Positions 26,123 to 38,900 are shown, counted from the stretch's first letter. The stretch: 64,000 bases of DNA from Toxotes chatareus (GCA_016801885.1 CM028888.1:16167170-16231169), one strand, 5' to 3'. A program made the numbers and translations. The notes: generated by a model from the sequence alone, not told the origin.

Positions 26123-26135
26123 CCCCCCCCCCCCC
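26123..26135. repeat. C13 homopolymer
   Basis: Thirteen consecutive C residues on the plus strand. Confidence 0.93.
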
Positions 26136-26699
26136 GTGCAGCCTGCCTGCCGCCATCTCACGACAGCATCTCTCCATCTCTCACAGCCCTCTGATCTCTG
26201 TGTCAACAGGCGACACCAGCAGCTCACACTAACTCAGCATGCATCAGCCCATCTGCAAGGCATACCATCTACAAATGCATTTAGCATAGACTCTGAGTAC
26301 AATTAGTTGGTGAATACTGTAAGTGCTGATGTCTTTACACCTGACAAGGTACCACTTGACGAGTGCCTTCCCTAGCTAGTGAACCCTTCTGCAGATATTC
26401 TCCATGAGGCTGGGAATTTACGAGCAGCAGGTAGGAGATCAAAGCCGCTGCTGACAGACTCTGCAAACACAAAGATTTATTCAACTCATCAAGAATTGTC
26501 GCAATGTTTTCTCAGCGGCCTCCTATCTTGGTGTGTGCCTATACTGATGGGGCTTTATTAGTTGTCACTGGGCCAGGTGGGAGGCTGCGCGGTTGTCCAG
26601 CTCAGGTCCAAACTCATACAGAGGTTGTGATGACAGGATCCGAAGCACTCTGTGGTTACTCAGTGGAATTCAAATGCCAATCCCCCTGCCCAGCACCGT

Positions 26700-26762
26700 C
26701 TCCCTCTCTCTCTCTCTCTCGTTTGTCACATCTCCCTCTCTCTCTTCCCTCCCCTCTCCCCC
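26700..26762. repeat. CT-rich simple repeat
   Basis: Two short (CT)n runs (26701-26720 and about 26735-26745) in a pyrimidine-only neighbourhood. Confidence 0.85.
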
Positions 26763-27349
26763 AGTGTTTGTCAGGGTTGGTGATTAGCTGTCACCCTCTG
26801 CAGAAGCAGATAACACCCCACACAGCCTGTTTCCCCTCTGGGAGCATGCACACACGTAAAACAGGAAAACACACAAACAAATACACAAGTGTGTGCACAT
26901 GCATGCAAACTAAAGACACTTACAAATTCTGTCAAATGCAGTCAAAAAGGAGTTCATCGCATTTTTGCATGCATTTACAAAGACTTCAGTGATACTAATC
27001 CGTACCAGCAGTGTAGCAACTTTGGGTATCATTTCGATTTTATCAAATCTGATGTCGATTAATATTATACATCAATTAATATTATAAATAATTCCAGTTC
27101 TTATCTAATTCTGGCTCCAATTCCTTTATTTTCAGCAGATAATGAACAGTTATTTGTGACAACTTCTGATGCAGTTGTCATGGCTGTCTTTCTGGTGAAA
27201 AGACAAAATAGAAACATTATCTGTCTTGCCAAGCACAAGTTGAATATTCTCTGTTTTAGACTTGTTTTTCTTTGCATTCTTTCATCACGCTGCCGTTCAA
27301 CAGTTTCATAATATTTTATTGTTTTTGCTCAACTACTTCCCATATGGCT

Positions 27350-27760
27350 GTGAGGGTCGACAAAAGACCGTGGTGCATGTAGTCCTTTAGTCAAAACTGT
27401 AACACAGTCCATGTCCAGTGTCCATTTTGGACTATGTCCGTCCCTTTAGCCAGTCTTTTGAGCTTTAGCTCCAGCCCGCCATGTTGTAATGACTACATAG
27501 TCACGTTGACACGTGCGGAAACGGGGAACAGGTCCAAACTTTGTTTATGGAATGGTTAACCAATGTCAGGTTTTCTAACAAATCTTCAGTTCTTATATCT
27601 AAACCAGCGGCAACAAAGAATCGGTTCTTGACATATAAGTTTGTAGTTTTACATGTCTAAGTCAGTAATAACGTGTCCAAAATTTCAAAGAAACATTGTG
27701 TCAGGGAGCAAAGCCTCAAAGATACAGTAAAACATGCCCCTCAGTCCATCCCCCTTTCAT
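27350..27760. mobile_element. Possible decayed teleost dispersed repeat
   Basis: Phrases such as gactacatagtcacgttgac, gtttatggaatggttaacca and gtccaaaatttcaaagaaac feel like a multi-copy fish repeat. I cannot name a family or define ends, and no open frame is present. The upstream block 26990-27200 may belong to a separate old repeat. Confidence 0.3.
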
Positions 27761-27962
27761 TTATTGTATGCTATTTTCATTACACTCTGATCTACTTGTG
27801 TCAGAGTGTACTTTGACTAAAAGCTAAAAGCCAAGTGGCTCATTAGCAGCTCTCGTGAATCCGTCCAATTCCAGCTAGTGGGCGATCTCTCTGTGATTCA
27901 GACTACTCTCACAACTTCAGGTCCAGACACAGACAGATGTATCTGGACGTTCTCCACTTTAA

Positions 27963-28020
27963 TGTTAAAACTCCCAGTTCAATCTTCTAGCCTAAATGCT
28001 AGGCTAGAAGATTTTTAACA
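27963..28020. repeat. Perfect inverted repeat (13-bp arms, 7-nt loop) with outer arms
   Basis: The arm aatcttctagcct (27981-27993) is exactly complementary to aggctagaagatt (28001-28013) across the loop aaatgct. Farther out, tgttaaaa (27963-27970) matches ttttaaca (28013-28020) after a 10-nt bulge on the left. The structure would fold as a hairpin in DNA or RNA. Confidence 0.9.
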
Positions 28021-28330
28021 TACCTAAAACTAGAAAAATGACCATTTCTCCCATCTAAAACCTAGCAAGTCAAACATAAGCTTTTCAGAAACAAACAAAG
28101 CAATGACATGCATATGTGAAATGAACTAAGTACTTGTAAAAAAAAAAAAACATGAAGATAAAAGTCCTTCCCTGAATGCTTGGAGAGCACTTTTATGAGC
28201 ACAGCACAAACTGCTTCCTCATTCATCTCATTCCCACACTTATACACAACTTCATCTCACACACTAGTCACTCCAATTTTTGAGGAATCATCAAAAGCGG
28301 CAGAATAACCAGGACCCACACAAGAGGTGC

Positions 28331-28331
<1 letters not shown>

Positions 28332-28361
<30 letters not shown>
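28332..28361. repeat. Poly-A tract (A30)
   Basis: Thirty consecutive A residues on the plus strand. Confidence 0.95.
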
Positions 28362-28363
<2 letters not shown>

Positions 28364-28364
28364 C

Positions 28365-31080
28365 TGAGTCTGACAAACCCTTATGCTTGTAGTATTTACA
28401 AACGGATAGAGCTTGGACGACTAAGGGTTGCTATTTTTGAACCAAATGTGCAGACCCAGACAGTATTCCTCCAGTGTTACTTCAGGTAACTTGTGCCCTT
28501 TCCGTCCGGGTGACAGGTGCTGCATTAGTTGGACAGTGTGTGCAGGGATGTTGTGAGTATTTCACTTTTTTTTTTCCTTGTGTAGTTCTTAATGAAAGTG
28601 AGTGGAGGCATCAAATTACCTTGCATCTGTCTATTTCCCATGATATAGTTAATTGTGTATAGTTCTGCACAAATATATGCGGTGACATTTAAAGATACAC
28701 AACTAGAAATGGTTTTTAAACTTTTTCTGCCAGCAATTGTATGTGAGTAGATGTTAGTTAAAGGTTAGTCAGTTAAGGGTTTAGGGTGCTTAAAACCAAC
28801 AAGATGTGACGTGAAGTGAAAGAACTCTTCATGTATACTTATGCATGTAAGATGCATATGAATACAACTCAAAAGATTTTATGCAATGAATATTGCTACT
28901 AGTCACTGAATTGACAGTGAGCTGTCAGCAGATAATACAAAACCGAATTTGAAAGTTATTTTTGACAAAGAAAAATTTCAGAATAACCTCATTTATGTCA
29001 TATCATAATGTAGTGCATAGAAGATGCTGCAAAAATACTGAGCAAGAGAGACAAAAAAAAAAAAATTAACATCATGCTGCAAGCAAGGTCAAAGACGACA
29101 CGGCTTTTGTGAGCAAGCAGCAACATTCAGTGGGTACAAAGAGCAGAAAGTGTCTAAAAAGAACCAGCCCAGATCGACATCGACTTTCTATGGACTACAA
29201 CGGGCCTGAGGTCTCTCAAGAGTTTGATATTCATTTCAGACAATCTCCTGTATTCTGGTTATGTTAATGCTATGGAGCTTCAAGCTGATGCAAGCACAAC
29301 TAGCAGCCAGATCCATTCAAAATCCTCCCTATGACACCTCTAGTGAACCCAGCAGTGCGCTTTTCCTTATTTAATAGAAAACACAAGGACTCTGATTTAA
29401 CACCAAAGCAAAAATAATCATGGCAAGCAGTATAATTCAGCATTATTTGTATAATATTGTGTGTGATCAACAGGTTGGGCAGGTAGAGCCTCTGCTCAGT
29501 TCACAGTACCTCTTTCCATTCCCATCCAATAAACAATACCACAGGTTTAACTTAAATTGAATATAGCATGATAGGATCACCCTGCCTTCTTCTCCACCTA
29601 TCATCTCTGCTGTCACAATACAAAGAAGGATTGAAATGTAGCAGATAAATATACAGCGTGGCTTTATCTGCTGCCCCTAAGCAGCTTTACTCAAAGGAAA
29701 GCTCAAACAATGTTGGCTAATCATAGCATTTCAAGAGTCAATGTGTCATCTTGAAATTGTCAAGAACAAGAGGTGATTTCCTGGGAGATGACAACCCTGT
29801 TATGGCTGCACAATAGAAAAGTAGGGTACAGGGGAGCAAAAGGGGGTGAAGCAGTGATGAAACTGAGGAGAGGAAAGACAGAGAGAGAGAGAGAGAGCAA
29901 ACAGAGCACAGAGAGCACAATAAAGACAGCAAGACAAATACAGACAAAGAAAGACGTATGAGATCGTGCCCCTGCCTCTGTGTACATATGGCGAAACGTG
30001 CTGGAGCAGAGAAAGACCAACACATTGAGATAAGCCCCTTTGCTCAGGCTTCCTTTTAAGGGTGATTTGGCAGCTCGGCCTCATGTCTGTTGGCAGGCAG
30101 CAACGTATGCTCCCCCAATCATCTGCTGATCGCTGAATTACTGCACGCCCCCCCCCCTCCCCCCTTTTTATTTATTTATTTTTTTTACATTTTTGTTTCC
30201 ATCTAAAACTATCAGATGATTTGCTGAAGTACTTGGAACACATGCGACAGGAACAAACAACTTTACATTCATCACTGGCATAAAGCTGGCTGGTTTCACG
30301 GGCAGGTATTCAGCTTTATTGGCACAGCTTGTCAAACTCAACCGAAACACGCTCAACAATACAGTTCTTTTCTCATCAAAGCTGCATTATGCATTGTTTT
30401 CACGATAATCTGTTTGGTCTCGTCATAAAAAACGCCCTGAAGAGACTTCTGAGTTTGTTGCATCCCTTCTCCTGTGGTCCGGCACCGCATCTCCTCAGCA
30501 TATAGAGGAAGTGATGCATTTACCATATTAGGTAACTACGTCAATGAAATTACTTTACAGTCAGCAGGTGATATTTATAGTAGATGCACTGTATGGCAGA
30601 AGCAGCTCCACAGGAGTGTCTCCACCAGCCTGCCAGGACAAAACAACAAGCATTTTCAGTGCCAGTTCTTTTCAATTTTTAGATACTATCTTAGCCACAT
30701 ATAAAGCAGGAGAAATTAATTTTTATTAAACGTGTTATAAAAATGCCTGTAAGCATAAATAACGGGCTGATGCTTTCCATCCATTAGGTGCTTACAACAA
30801 GTTCTGATCAGATGCCAGCCAAAGCCACATACTATCAACGTATGTAACTAAGGAATACAGACTCCAGGGATAGGAATGAAGTGTGACTGTGACCAGACAG
30901 GAAAATAATCTACGTAATCCAGATCGAAGCCCTAAAGGCTTTTATAGATCGACGGCATAGATTTTCTCTCTGTCCTCATTTCTACCTGGCTTAGGTTTAA
31001 TTCAACTCAATTAAATCAACCCATGAGCCCAGGAGTTCGCAGAGAAAGCAATCATTCATCTTTGTGGCGAGCCACTTCAT
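28365..31080. other. Unique AT-rich intronic sequence, no gene seen
   Basis: This holds a (GA)n run at 29878-29898, a C/T-rich patch at about 30147-30166, a TTTA-type run at about 30166-30187 and otherwise unique sequence. Open frames near 29738-30084 cross the GA run on both strands and are not genes. Confidence 0.5.
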
Positions 31081-31086
31081 CTGAGC

Positions 31087-31130
31087 AAAAAAAAAAAAAA
31101 AAAGGGCACAAAAAAAAAAAAAAAAAAAAA
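31087..31130. repeat. Paired poly-A tracts (A17 and A21)
   Basis: Two A runs, 31087-31103 and 31110-31130, are separated by gggcac. The plus-strand open frame across it encodes only a Lys run. Confidence 0.95.
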
Positions 31131-31628
31131 CAGCCCCTACTCTGCTCTTTCTCCATAGACACCATTAGGCCACTCAATATAGTTTCAGCCATGCCAGCTC
31201 TGTTATAATTACTCCAGTTGACATCTAACAAACAGCTCTTTATGGATGCTCTGGCCTCACTATTACTTTAACAAATCTGGTCATTTTGGCGTAGCTGCAT
31301 GCTGTCTGTTTTGTGTATGTGTGTGTAATAAGTATTACATTTTTCCATTTCCACCCATGAATTAGATGGTCACATTGCTTTTACATTTAAGAAAAAAAAA
31401 AGTTGAAATACTTATCTTTCAACATGCAGTGTGAAAGTGGGGGGAAAAAAGTTATCCCTGATACAGAAACACAGCCTGAGGGAAATCTGTTATCTACACT
31501 ACACAACACAGCTTTAATGTAAGACAATCAACACAACTATCAACAACCAAAACAGCTATAAGGGATTGTCCTTGAGTGACTGGCTGTGACTGCCACAGAA
31601 ATCTCTCCCTCATCATGACTACATCAGG

Positions 31629-31668
31629 CACACACACACGCACACACACACACACACCCACGCGCACA
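31629..31668. repeat. (CA)n microsatellite, interrupted
   Basis: About 17 CA-type units with CG and CC interruptions. Confidence 0.93.
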
Positions 31669-32314
31669 CCCATTCAACAGATACATATTTCATGAGCTAT
31701 GGTAAACACTCTTCTCTCACCAATGCCAATCTAGCATTGAATAATACATTCATAGTGGATCGGCTAATGAATTGAGAGCTTGCCCGAGTGAAAAGAAGAA
31801 AGAAAAATAACCAATACTCAAAGTAGAAATAGAATTAATGAGCGGTTGTGAATGCTCAAATACTCGGTTGTGAATGCTGCTCAAAAGGGGGACCATTTCT
31901 GTCCTCCACCTAACCTTTGTCTCTGGTCAAAGTTCTACATTAATGAATGCAGGAGAGGTTTCATAGTCTTCTTTATGATTGTAGATTTCACAGATGTGTA
32001 AATGATGCTACGTGAGGCGCTGCGAGTGAAGCTTTGATCTGCTATTCCACAAGCCAGGTTCTACAACAAAAGGCGAGGAAATCCTGAGCTCAGACAAGCC
32101 TTGTGTAATCTAGTAGAACCTCTCTCTATGTCTGATCCTCCTCCGCTCTGCTGGCCGTCTTGGCGATCAATCTAGCTGCCCACAGTTAGATGTGCCCCAT
32201 TGGCAAGAACATAGACCAAAACCAGAACCTCCTCTTCCTGAACATGCAGCGGTTGTATGGAAGATTTTGGCCAACCCATGGGAAATCACATATTTTGTTC
32301 ATTTGCTAAGTGTG

Positions 32315-32910
32315 AAGAAATAAATACATCCCTTGCACCAAACAGACATTTATTTCGTGAACCTGAAAAATAGAAACAGCAAATTGTGACATGCAAAAGT
32401 TTGGTGCATCCTCCTAAAACACTCAGAACTTAGCTCATTAGACCTCAACTGACTTTTTAGGACTAATAAGGCAGGTCACCAATTGTCATAAGGAATAGTC
32501 AATGGATCACTGATTCTCAACAACTCGACAACCATAGGCTCCTCTAAACAACTGACGCAGGACCTGAAAATGAAGCTAGTTGATGCCCACACCAGGGAAA
32601 GGTACAAAAAGAAAAATCAAAGCACTTCTAGCTTTAAATTTCCACTGTCCGAAAAGCCATTAAGAGATGGAAGTTAAGGGGGACTGTGCAACTCAAGACG
32701 TGGAAGATCAAGAAAACTGTCACATAAAACTGCATGCATGCAAAACCCTGACATGACTGCAAAGGGTACGTACTGTCTTAGAAGGGTGCCCAAACTTTTA
32801 CACATGCAGCAATTATTTTCATATTCAGGTAATAAAAATAAAACAGTGCATTAACATTTAAAGAAAGGTTCATTTTAATGTCTCTTTGATGCAGGGGTTG
32901 CATTCTTTTC
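32315..32910 (+). mobile_element. Fossil Tc1/mariner-like DNA transposon, internally deleted
   Basis: The two ends are diverged inverted copies. On the left, cccttgcaccaaacagacat (about 32330-32349) and atgcaaaagtttggtgcatc (32391-32410). On the right, the reverse complements cccctgcatcaaagagacat (about 32880-32898) and tgtaaaagtttgggcaccct (about 32783-32803). Between them lies a broken transposase start (next entry). Overall length is about 600 bp, compared with about 1.3-1.6 kb for a complete Tc1-like element, so most of the transposase and its DDE catalytic core are missing. The copy is old and cannot be active. Exact ends and TA target duplication are not certain. Confidence 0.72.
32562..32730 (+). 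pseudogene. Tc1-like transposase N-terminal helix-turn-helix remnant
   Basis: The plus strand around 32562-32640 reads K-M-K-L-V-D-A-H-T-R-E-R-Y. After an apparent one-base frame change near 32650 it continues R-K-A-I-K-R-W-K-L-R-G-T-V-Q-L-K, ending at a stop near 32727. The pattern (V/R)-K-x-I-K-x-W-x-x-x-G-T-V is that of the second DNA-binding helix and linker of Tc1/mariner transposases. The frame break, stop and lack of a catalytic domain make it a pseudogene fragment inside the transposon. Confidence 0.65.
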
Positions 32911-33640
32911 ATTTCAGTTCAATATGCAATTTGCGGGGGGGGTATGCACTGTATGGTGCAACATACAAAGTGTACATTTAAAAGCCTATTTAACTGTAAA
33001 TGTAGCACATAGAGCTGAGATAACTGAGTGAAATGAAGATCTCTGCAAACCCACACATTTAAACCACCTCACTCTATGAAAAAAAATATTATTCTGTTGT
33101 CATATTTTGTAGTATAAATTTGCACTTTAGCAATGAGCAAAAGTTGCTTGTAATTAAAAAAAAAAAAGAGACAAAATTTCTAAAGATTTCAAAACTTATT
33201 ATGTTTATTAAATAAGGCCAATATGCAAATACAGGAAAGAATCAACACATTTCGTGTTTATGGTGTAATTCACGCATTCTACTGACTGAACCTGATGTAC
33301 CTATAGTCTGTTCAATGCAGCAAACTACACCTGGATGAAAATAACTGGATCCCATTTTAGAGCCAAAAAAGTACCAAAAATACTCAGAACTGAGTCAAAT
33401 CCTGTGTCAGGCCAACACTTTTTTCTGAGTTGAGTAGTCAGCACCCAACTGGAAATGCTTGGCACTTGTTCTCAACATGGGGCCCAGTGATGCCTATGTA
33501 CCTGTGAGGGGATCCCCAGGAAGTTGCCTACAACTTACAAAGTTGTCATGTTTCATTTTCGTTGCTTCTACTTGAAGAAAATGCTGTTCTCCTCATTTTT
33601 TTAATACGGGAGAGGCCGACGAGAAATGTGTGGAGAACTG

Positions 33641-33748
33641 GGGGGCGGGGGGTAGGGGGGTGTGACATGCAGATGAGGTTCAGATTCAAACCGGGACACT
33701 GCAGTTAAGAGGTACACATCTTAGATTACCAGGCCACCATACTGCCCT
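33641..33748 (-). mobile_element. tRNA-derived SINE fragment, reverse orientation
   Basis: On the minus strand the block begins gggcagtatggtggcctggt. It has a box A-like tggcctggtaatc and, about 35 nt later, a box B-like ggtttgaatct after cccg, followed by catctgcatgtcac and a C/T-rich tail. That order is typical of tRNA-derived SINEs in teleosts. Only the tRNA-related head is convincing. The copy is diverged at both promoter boxes and the 3' body and tail are not resolved. Confidence 0.6.
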
Positions 33749-34033
33749 AATAAATTCTTTCCTAGAACCAATGTACATGCAACAAATGCAGCAGCAGAAT
33801 TACAAAAGAAAGAAATGTGCTAAATTATTTCCTATAACTATATGCAATTTAACACAGAAGTGACACCTGACATGATACTCAGCTGTGCAAGCTTAAAGCA
33901 TCCTAGTCATATTTTTAAGTTGTTTTTCTAAAGTTTTAAAGTTTACCCATTTAAAAGCTCCATTGCATTTCTGCCACACACTGTGTGACTTCACAGAAAC
34001 ATGAAAGGCAGCTGGAGTTTCTGCTGCAAATGC

Positions 34034-34060
34034 ACCTAACCTAACCTAACCTACCCTACC
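34034..34060 (+). repeat. Short (CCTAA/CCTAC)n array
   Basis: Three cctaa units are followed by ctaccctacc, five- to six-base periodicity. It resembles the telomere-like pentamer but is only about 25 bp long and interstitial. Confidence 0.75.
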
Positions 34061-34854
34061 CACTCCACCAAGTCTTCCATACCACAGTGAGAGAGAGGGC
34101 AGGGAGAAGTATTTTGGGAAATGAACAATTTCATAGGTCTACACCCACCCTCATCAAGACTACTGTAACCCTATGGAGAGGTGCATACAGTAGAGGTGAG
34201 AGGTGGAGGCTGCATGTCCATCAGCGGCACAAACACCTTCATTAAGGTGGGAAGAAATGACAATCTACAGGTGTATAGTGGTGTGTCTCTGGGAAAAGCC
34301 AGCGGCGGTTTAGACAAAAGAACGAGCTCTGGTCAGCCAGCTAGACCGACGGTGTCGCAAGTCTCTGTAGGTGTCTGACGAAATTAATTAGGAGAGTGAA
34401 AGGAAAATGTCTGTCAGATCACAGATCACGCTGTGAAAAATACCTTCCCCTGCTGTGATCTATTGATTGCCATTAAATGTTCCAGCTGCCACTCCATAAA
34501 ATATTAATATTTAAAATCTGGCAACTATATAGTGAATTTCTAATTTTTTTTTCTTTTCACCTAAATAACATCTTACTAAAAGGACATAATTAAGCATAGG
34601 AGTGAAATGCATATATGGTAAAAAAGAAAAGAAAAGCAGTGTTTCAGATTGAAGCCATATGCTTACCCTTTCCACCTCTCTCTCTGAGCTCTCTTTCGTT
34701 TTAACTCACGTTTTACCCGAGTCTGTGATAGTTAATTCTTTCACTCCACTCTGAGAGGACAGACACTCATCCCAATGGGCTTGGGAGAGTGGGGGTGGGG
34801 GGGGAGAAAAGGAGGGGTGGACTTCAGAAATCATTCACTGGTCACTAAGCATAT

Positions 34855-35035
34855 AGTAGTATTTAGACAGCTTTAGCATAATGCCACAGCTTAATGCGTG
34901 TTGGCTAATTTGCCAACAGGCTTGATGCGAACAATCTCTCTGCATGTTCTGGTTGGGCGCATGGCCTGATGGGATGGCACACCATTAGCCCAGTCAGACT
35001 GCAGGGCCCCGCTGTTAACATTACAATGTGTATTG
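34855..35035. other. Candidate conserved non-coding element
   Basis: This block is free of simple repeats, with moderate GC and dense short motifs (gctaatttgccaaca, gcatggcctgatggg, attagcccag). It stands out from the AT-rich, repeat-laden surroundings. No open frame supports coding. Conservation is inferred only from texture. Confidence 0.25.
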
Positions 35036-35888
35036 GAGCATAACAAAGTGAAGAAGGGCTTCATCTTGCCATATTTGTGTGCTTTCCCAGCACGTTGTGG
35101 TCAATGTGATAACACAGATACAAGGCAATCAATATTTGCAAAAAAAAAAAAAAAAACTGCCTTGCAATTAGAGCTATGGGGTATTAGTATTTTCATAACA
35201 CCCCTATTATATATTCACATTCTCTATCAGGGTTGGTAATCACTTGTCTCAAACAGTTTAATTACAGCTTGGCAATGACTACTTAACGTGATTAGATGTT
35301 ATACCTTATTGTTGCGTGAGGCATATTACATCAATTATATTAAGAGTTATTATTTTCATGAGGTTGCAGTGCTTGCATGTGATACAGGATGCAGTGAGAG
35401 CTGAGTGACAGGGACTTCTTAAAGACTTAATTTTACAAATAAAGTAATCAATATAAGCTACTGCACATCACGTCTCACCACACAGTGAGCTGTAAGGTCT
35501 TTTGCATAATTGCAATAAAAAAGTGTATTGGCCTGACTGATTGAATTCAGTCTTGGTAATTGCAGCATAAACAATGTAGTTGACTGTCACAGCTACTGTG
35601 CCACTATGCTGTCAACAATCCAGATATTTTTCTAGTGTCTACTAGCATATCATGCAGATCCACAGCCTGCCGTGTAATGAGTATAATTACATGGTGCGCA
35701 TGTGTTACCTGTGGGGTAACACATACACACAGACACTCTCACACACATGTGGAACACAACACATATTTTTCCATCCCTATGACCTGTCACTCAAAATCAG
35801 CCCCGACGGAAAAGACACCCGGCTTCTCCATGCCTCCCCCTCTCCGCCATCCAGTGGATATTCTCCTCTCTTCCTCCTCCAAAAATGG

Positions 35889-35924
<36 letters not shown>
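35889..35924. repeat. Poly-A tract (A36)
   Basis: The longest homopolymer of the window. The Lys-run frames at 35635-35957 are its artefacts. The length may be unreliable in sequencing. Confidence 0.95.
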
Positions 35925-35925
<1 letters not shown>

Positions 35926-35929
35926 AGCT

Positions 35930-38900
35930 GCCAACATTAAACCTGCATCATTTCTAATAGCCACCTAAATCCCTGCTGATGCTGCTGTCCATCAATATGA
36001 CCACCCATATTCTCAGCCCAGCCCCCACCTTTTGATCGACATTAACTCCGCAGCTGCTCACCCAACACCTCCCTCCATTCTCAATCTCTCTTTCTCGCCC
36101 CAGTTACTCTTCCTCTCCACCAGGAGAAGCTCCGCATGCTTCCAGGCAAAGTCGGCGTCTATCTCTTCTCTCCCTCGTGCTATCCATATCCAGTACACTG
36201 CTCCCATTCCTCACTGTTGTGTCTCGTACACATCTAAGGCATATCCGAGTTGTAAATAGAGTGGAGCTTAAATGACAACAGCCTTGCTTTTGTAGGGATT
36301 TAGAGAGGAAAAAAGGAGCTGATTTGTGTGAAAGACTGCTGGCGAAGATAAAATGTTAGGCTTTGGATCTAAATTCCACATGAATGCCTTTCCCTTTAGT
36401 GTGCATTATGATGGCAATGGACCATATCATAGTATTTGTTTTGCTTTAGAGCTGTCCCCTGTGATTTATGTTCCCCAAGTGCAAATATTTCATGTCACTA
36501 TACAAGCAATGTTTCTGTCATGGAGAATGCAGGGGGTATTCAGAGGCTGAATGTGAGAGATTTGTGGTCGTGTGTGAGTGTGTGTGTGTGTGTTGGTGGT
36601 GAGGCACTTGTGGCAGTGCCAGTGTGTGACTGCAGGCCCCCTGGCTAGGGAGCAGCGCCTGGAAAGGTTACCCAGCAGAGTGGCTTTTGTATGGTAATGT
36701 GACCTCCAGCTCCCTAAGGAGTCCCAACACCTGCCCAGCACCCCCCGCCATCCTCACATCCCCAACACGTTAACTGTTTTCACTGATAGGAACATAACTG
36801 CTGTTCTGCTTTTGCTTTGTAACGTTGTTATTTATTGGACGTTTACATTATGACAAAGGTATTTAACAGTAACAGAAAATACAATAGAGGTTTTCACATA
36901 AAGAAAAAGGTACAGTTCATAGGTGCGTTTGTTAAATGTCTCTCTCTTGCTTGGAGAACTGATAAGATATGTAAGTATCACTAAAATATAACAAGTAATT
37001 ACTTTAATGCTTTTTACATTTCTGAGGCAAACAATTTATGCAAGTTTATTATTATTTATTGTATTAATTTACCGTAACATCAGCTTTATCATTACTATTA
37101 ATCGAAAAGTTACCATGAACTTCATGCTTCAGGTTGAGCGGAGAAAAACCGTGCAGTAATATGCATGCAGACAGGCCGACACCCCCCTAAACCTACAGAC
37201 AACTGGCTGAGCATAGAGAGAGGGACTCTAAAGCAATTATAGCAAATTAAATGAATGCCCCCAAGTTAAATAGTGTTAATAGTGTTCAGGGAGACAAATT
37301 TGAGATGCAACTCACAGTGTGATGGCAAGATCCACTTGGATTGCTGAGTAGCAAACAGTAGCGTTAATTATATTCAAACCCTTTTAACAGAGAATCAATT
37401 CATAGCATGCTGTGACAGGTTGTTCACTTTGGAAATGGACTGAAAAGCAGTGTGCATCAGACTCATTTCTGGTGACACCAAAGTTAGCTTGTCTTACGTT
37501 ACAGTGAATAAACTCAGAGATGAATGCGTAATGCGCGAGAACTGCTTTGTCCTGGATATAATGGAAAACAATGAAACAACTGGCAACTGGTGACACCTTC
37601 AGAGATCTGCTCTATGATTCAAGATGACAGTGACGAAAATGAAGAATAACATACGCTGCCAGGCATGAGACGATAAAAAGATATCATTCTAAAGATGAAA
37701 CCTTGCACGCAGGTTCCACGAGACATGTTTATATTTTTGAAACTCGCTCACCACAGTGTTTGCAACATAAAAATCAGACATGCTTTCAGAATACTGACTA
37801 AATGCTCTGCACACTCACACACCCACCGTGGTTCATGTCCTCTCTCTAAGACCAGTAGATCCTTACAAAAGTCCCCCTCTATCCTTCCACCCAAGGTCTC
37901 AGAGCTGCAACCCACAGGCTGGTGCCTACACTTGCGCAAGTTGCCCAACCACCAACCTCTGCGCCTGAGGCAGCCCACCTACTGAACTCATTTCTCCATC
38001 TTCCTCCCGCTGAGCAGCATCACTAACCCACCCCTCTCATCTCATTGCGCTCACACTAGACTTACTACATACATTAGCTGTGCATTGGTTATGGTTTTCC
38101 CCTCATTAAATGCATATTTCACTATTGTCATTAAAATGACTAGACGCCACATCTATATGTGCCATGTAAGAAAACCTATTGCCCTGCTACACTTTTGTCT
38201 ATTTATTTATCCATTAAAAAAGTTAATTATGAATGAATGTCACACTGAATAATGCATGTGCACCCCAGTGCTGCGAATAAATAGCAACTACACCATTGCT
38301 TCCTCCCCTTCAGTGTTCCGTCAACCCTTTTAGTAGCACCATGCACAACTGTAGGTTATTGGTCTTTCTCCCTCTCTGGAGGGCTCCTTGCGCACTTAGT
38401 CCTTATTAAAATCCCTGTGGCATATAAACACACACACAATGACACATGCACGCACACACAGAAGTACAATCACACACACACACACAGGCTGAGGACCGTC
38501 TGCTGGTACAAACCATTTATTAAAGCTCCTGTGAAGGTCCTGGCAGTCAGCCAGAGGGAGACATGACTTTGGATCCCATTCATGTCCACATCAGCAGAGT
38601 AAAATGTTTCTAGGTGTTGATCCATGACAGCCATTATTGCTGCAATCCCGTTTTATCACTGTCAAATTCTACAAAAGGGAAAATAAGCCCTTTTTCTGCA
38701 CTTTAACAGATTGTCAATACAGTTCCACCAATCCAAACAGCTGCTGAGGGAGTTTATTTGCTTTTGAAGACATGTTTTGAATAGGGAGAAGAGAAACCAC
38801 CCCACTGTCATCTTATCTATACAGGGCCACAACCTTCCTGAGATTGTGTGCTTCAAATAGACCTGATCTAAAACACATTACATCATTACTTCTGAATCAA

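Noticed and set aside
26504..26992. 162-residue plus-strand open frame
   Set aside because: It crosses a CT microsatellite (Ser-Leu run), is on the strand opposite to the host gene and has no recognisable domain.
34034..34060. Telomere or chromosome end
   Set aside because: Only a few units, with unique sequence continuing on both sides.
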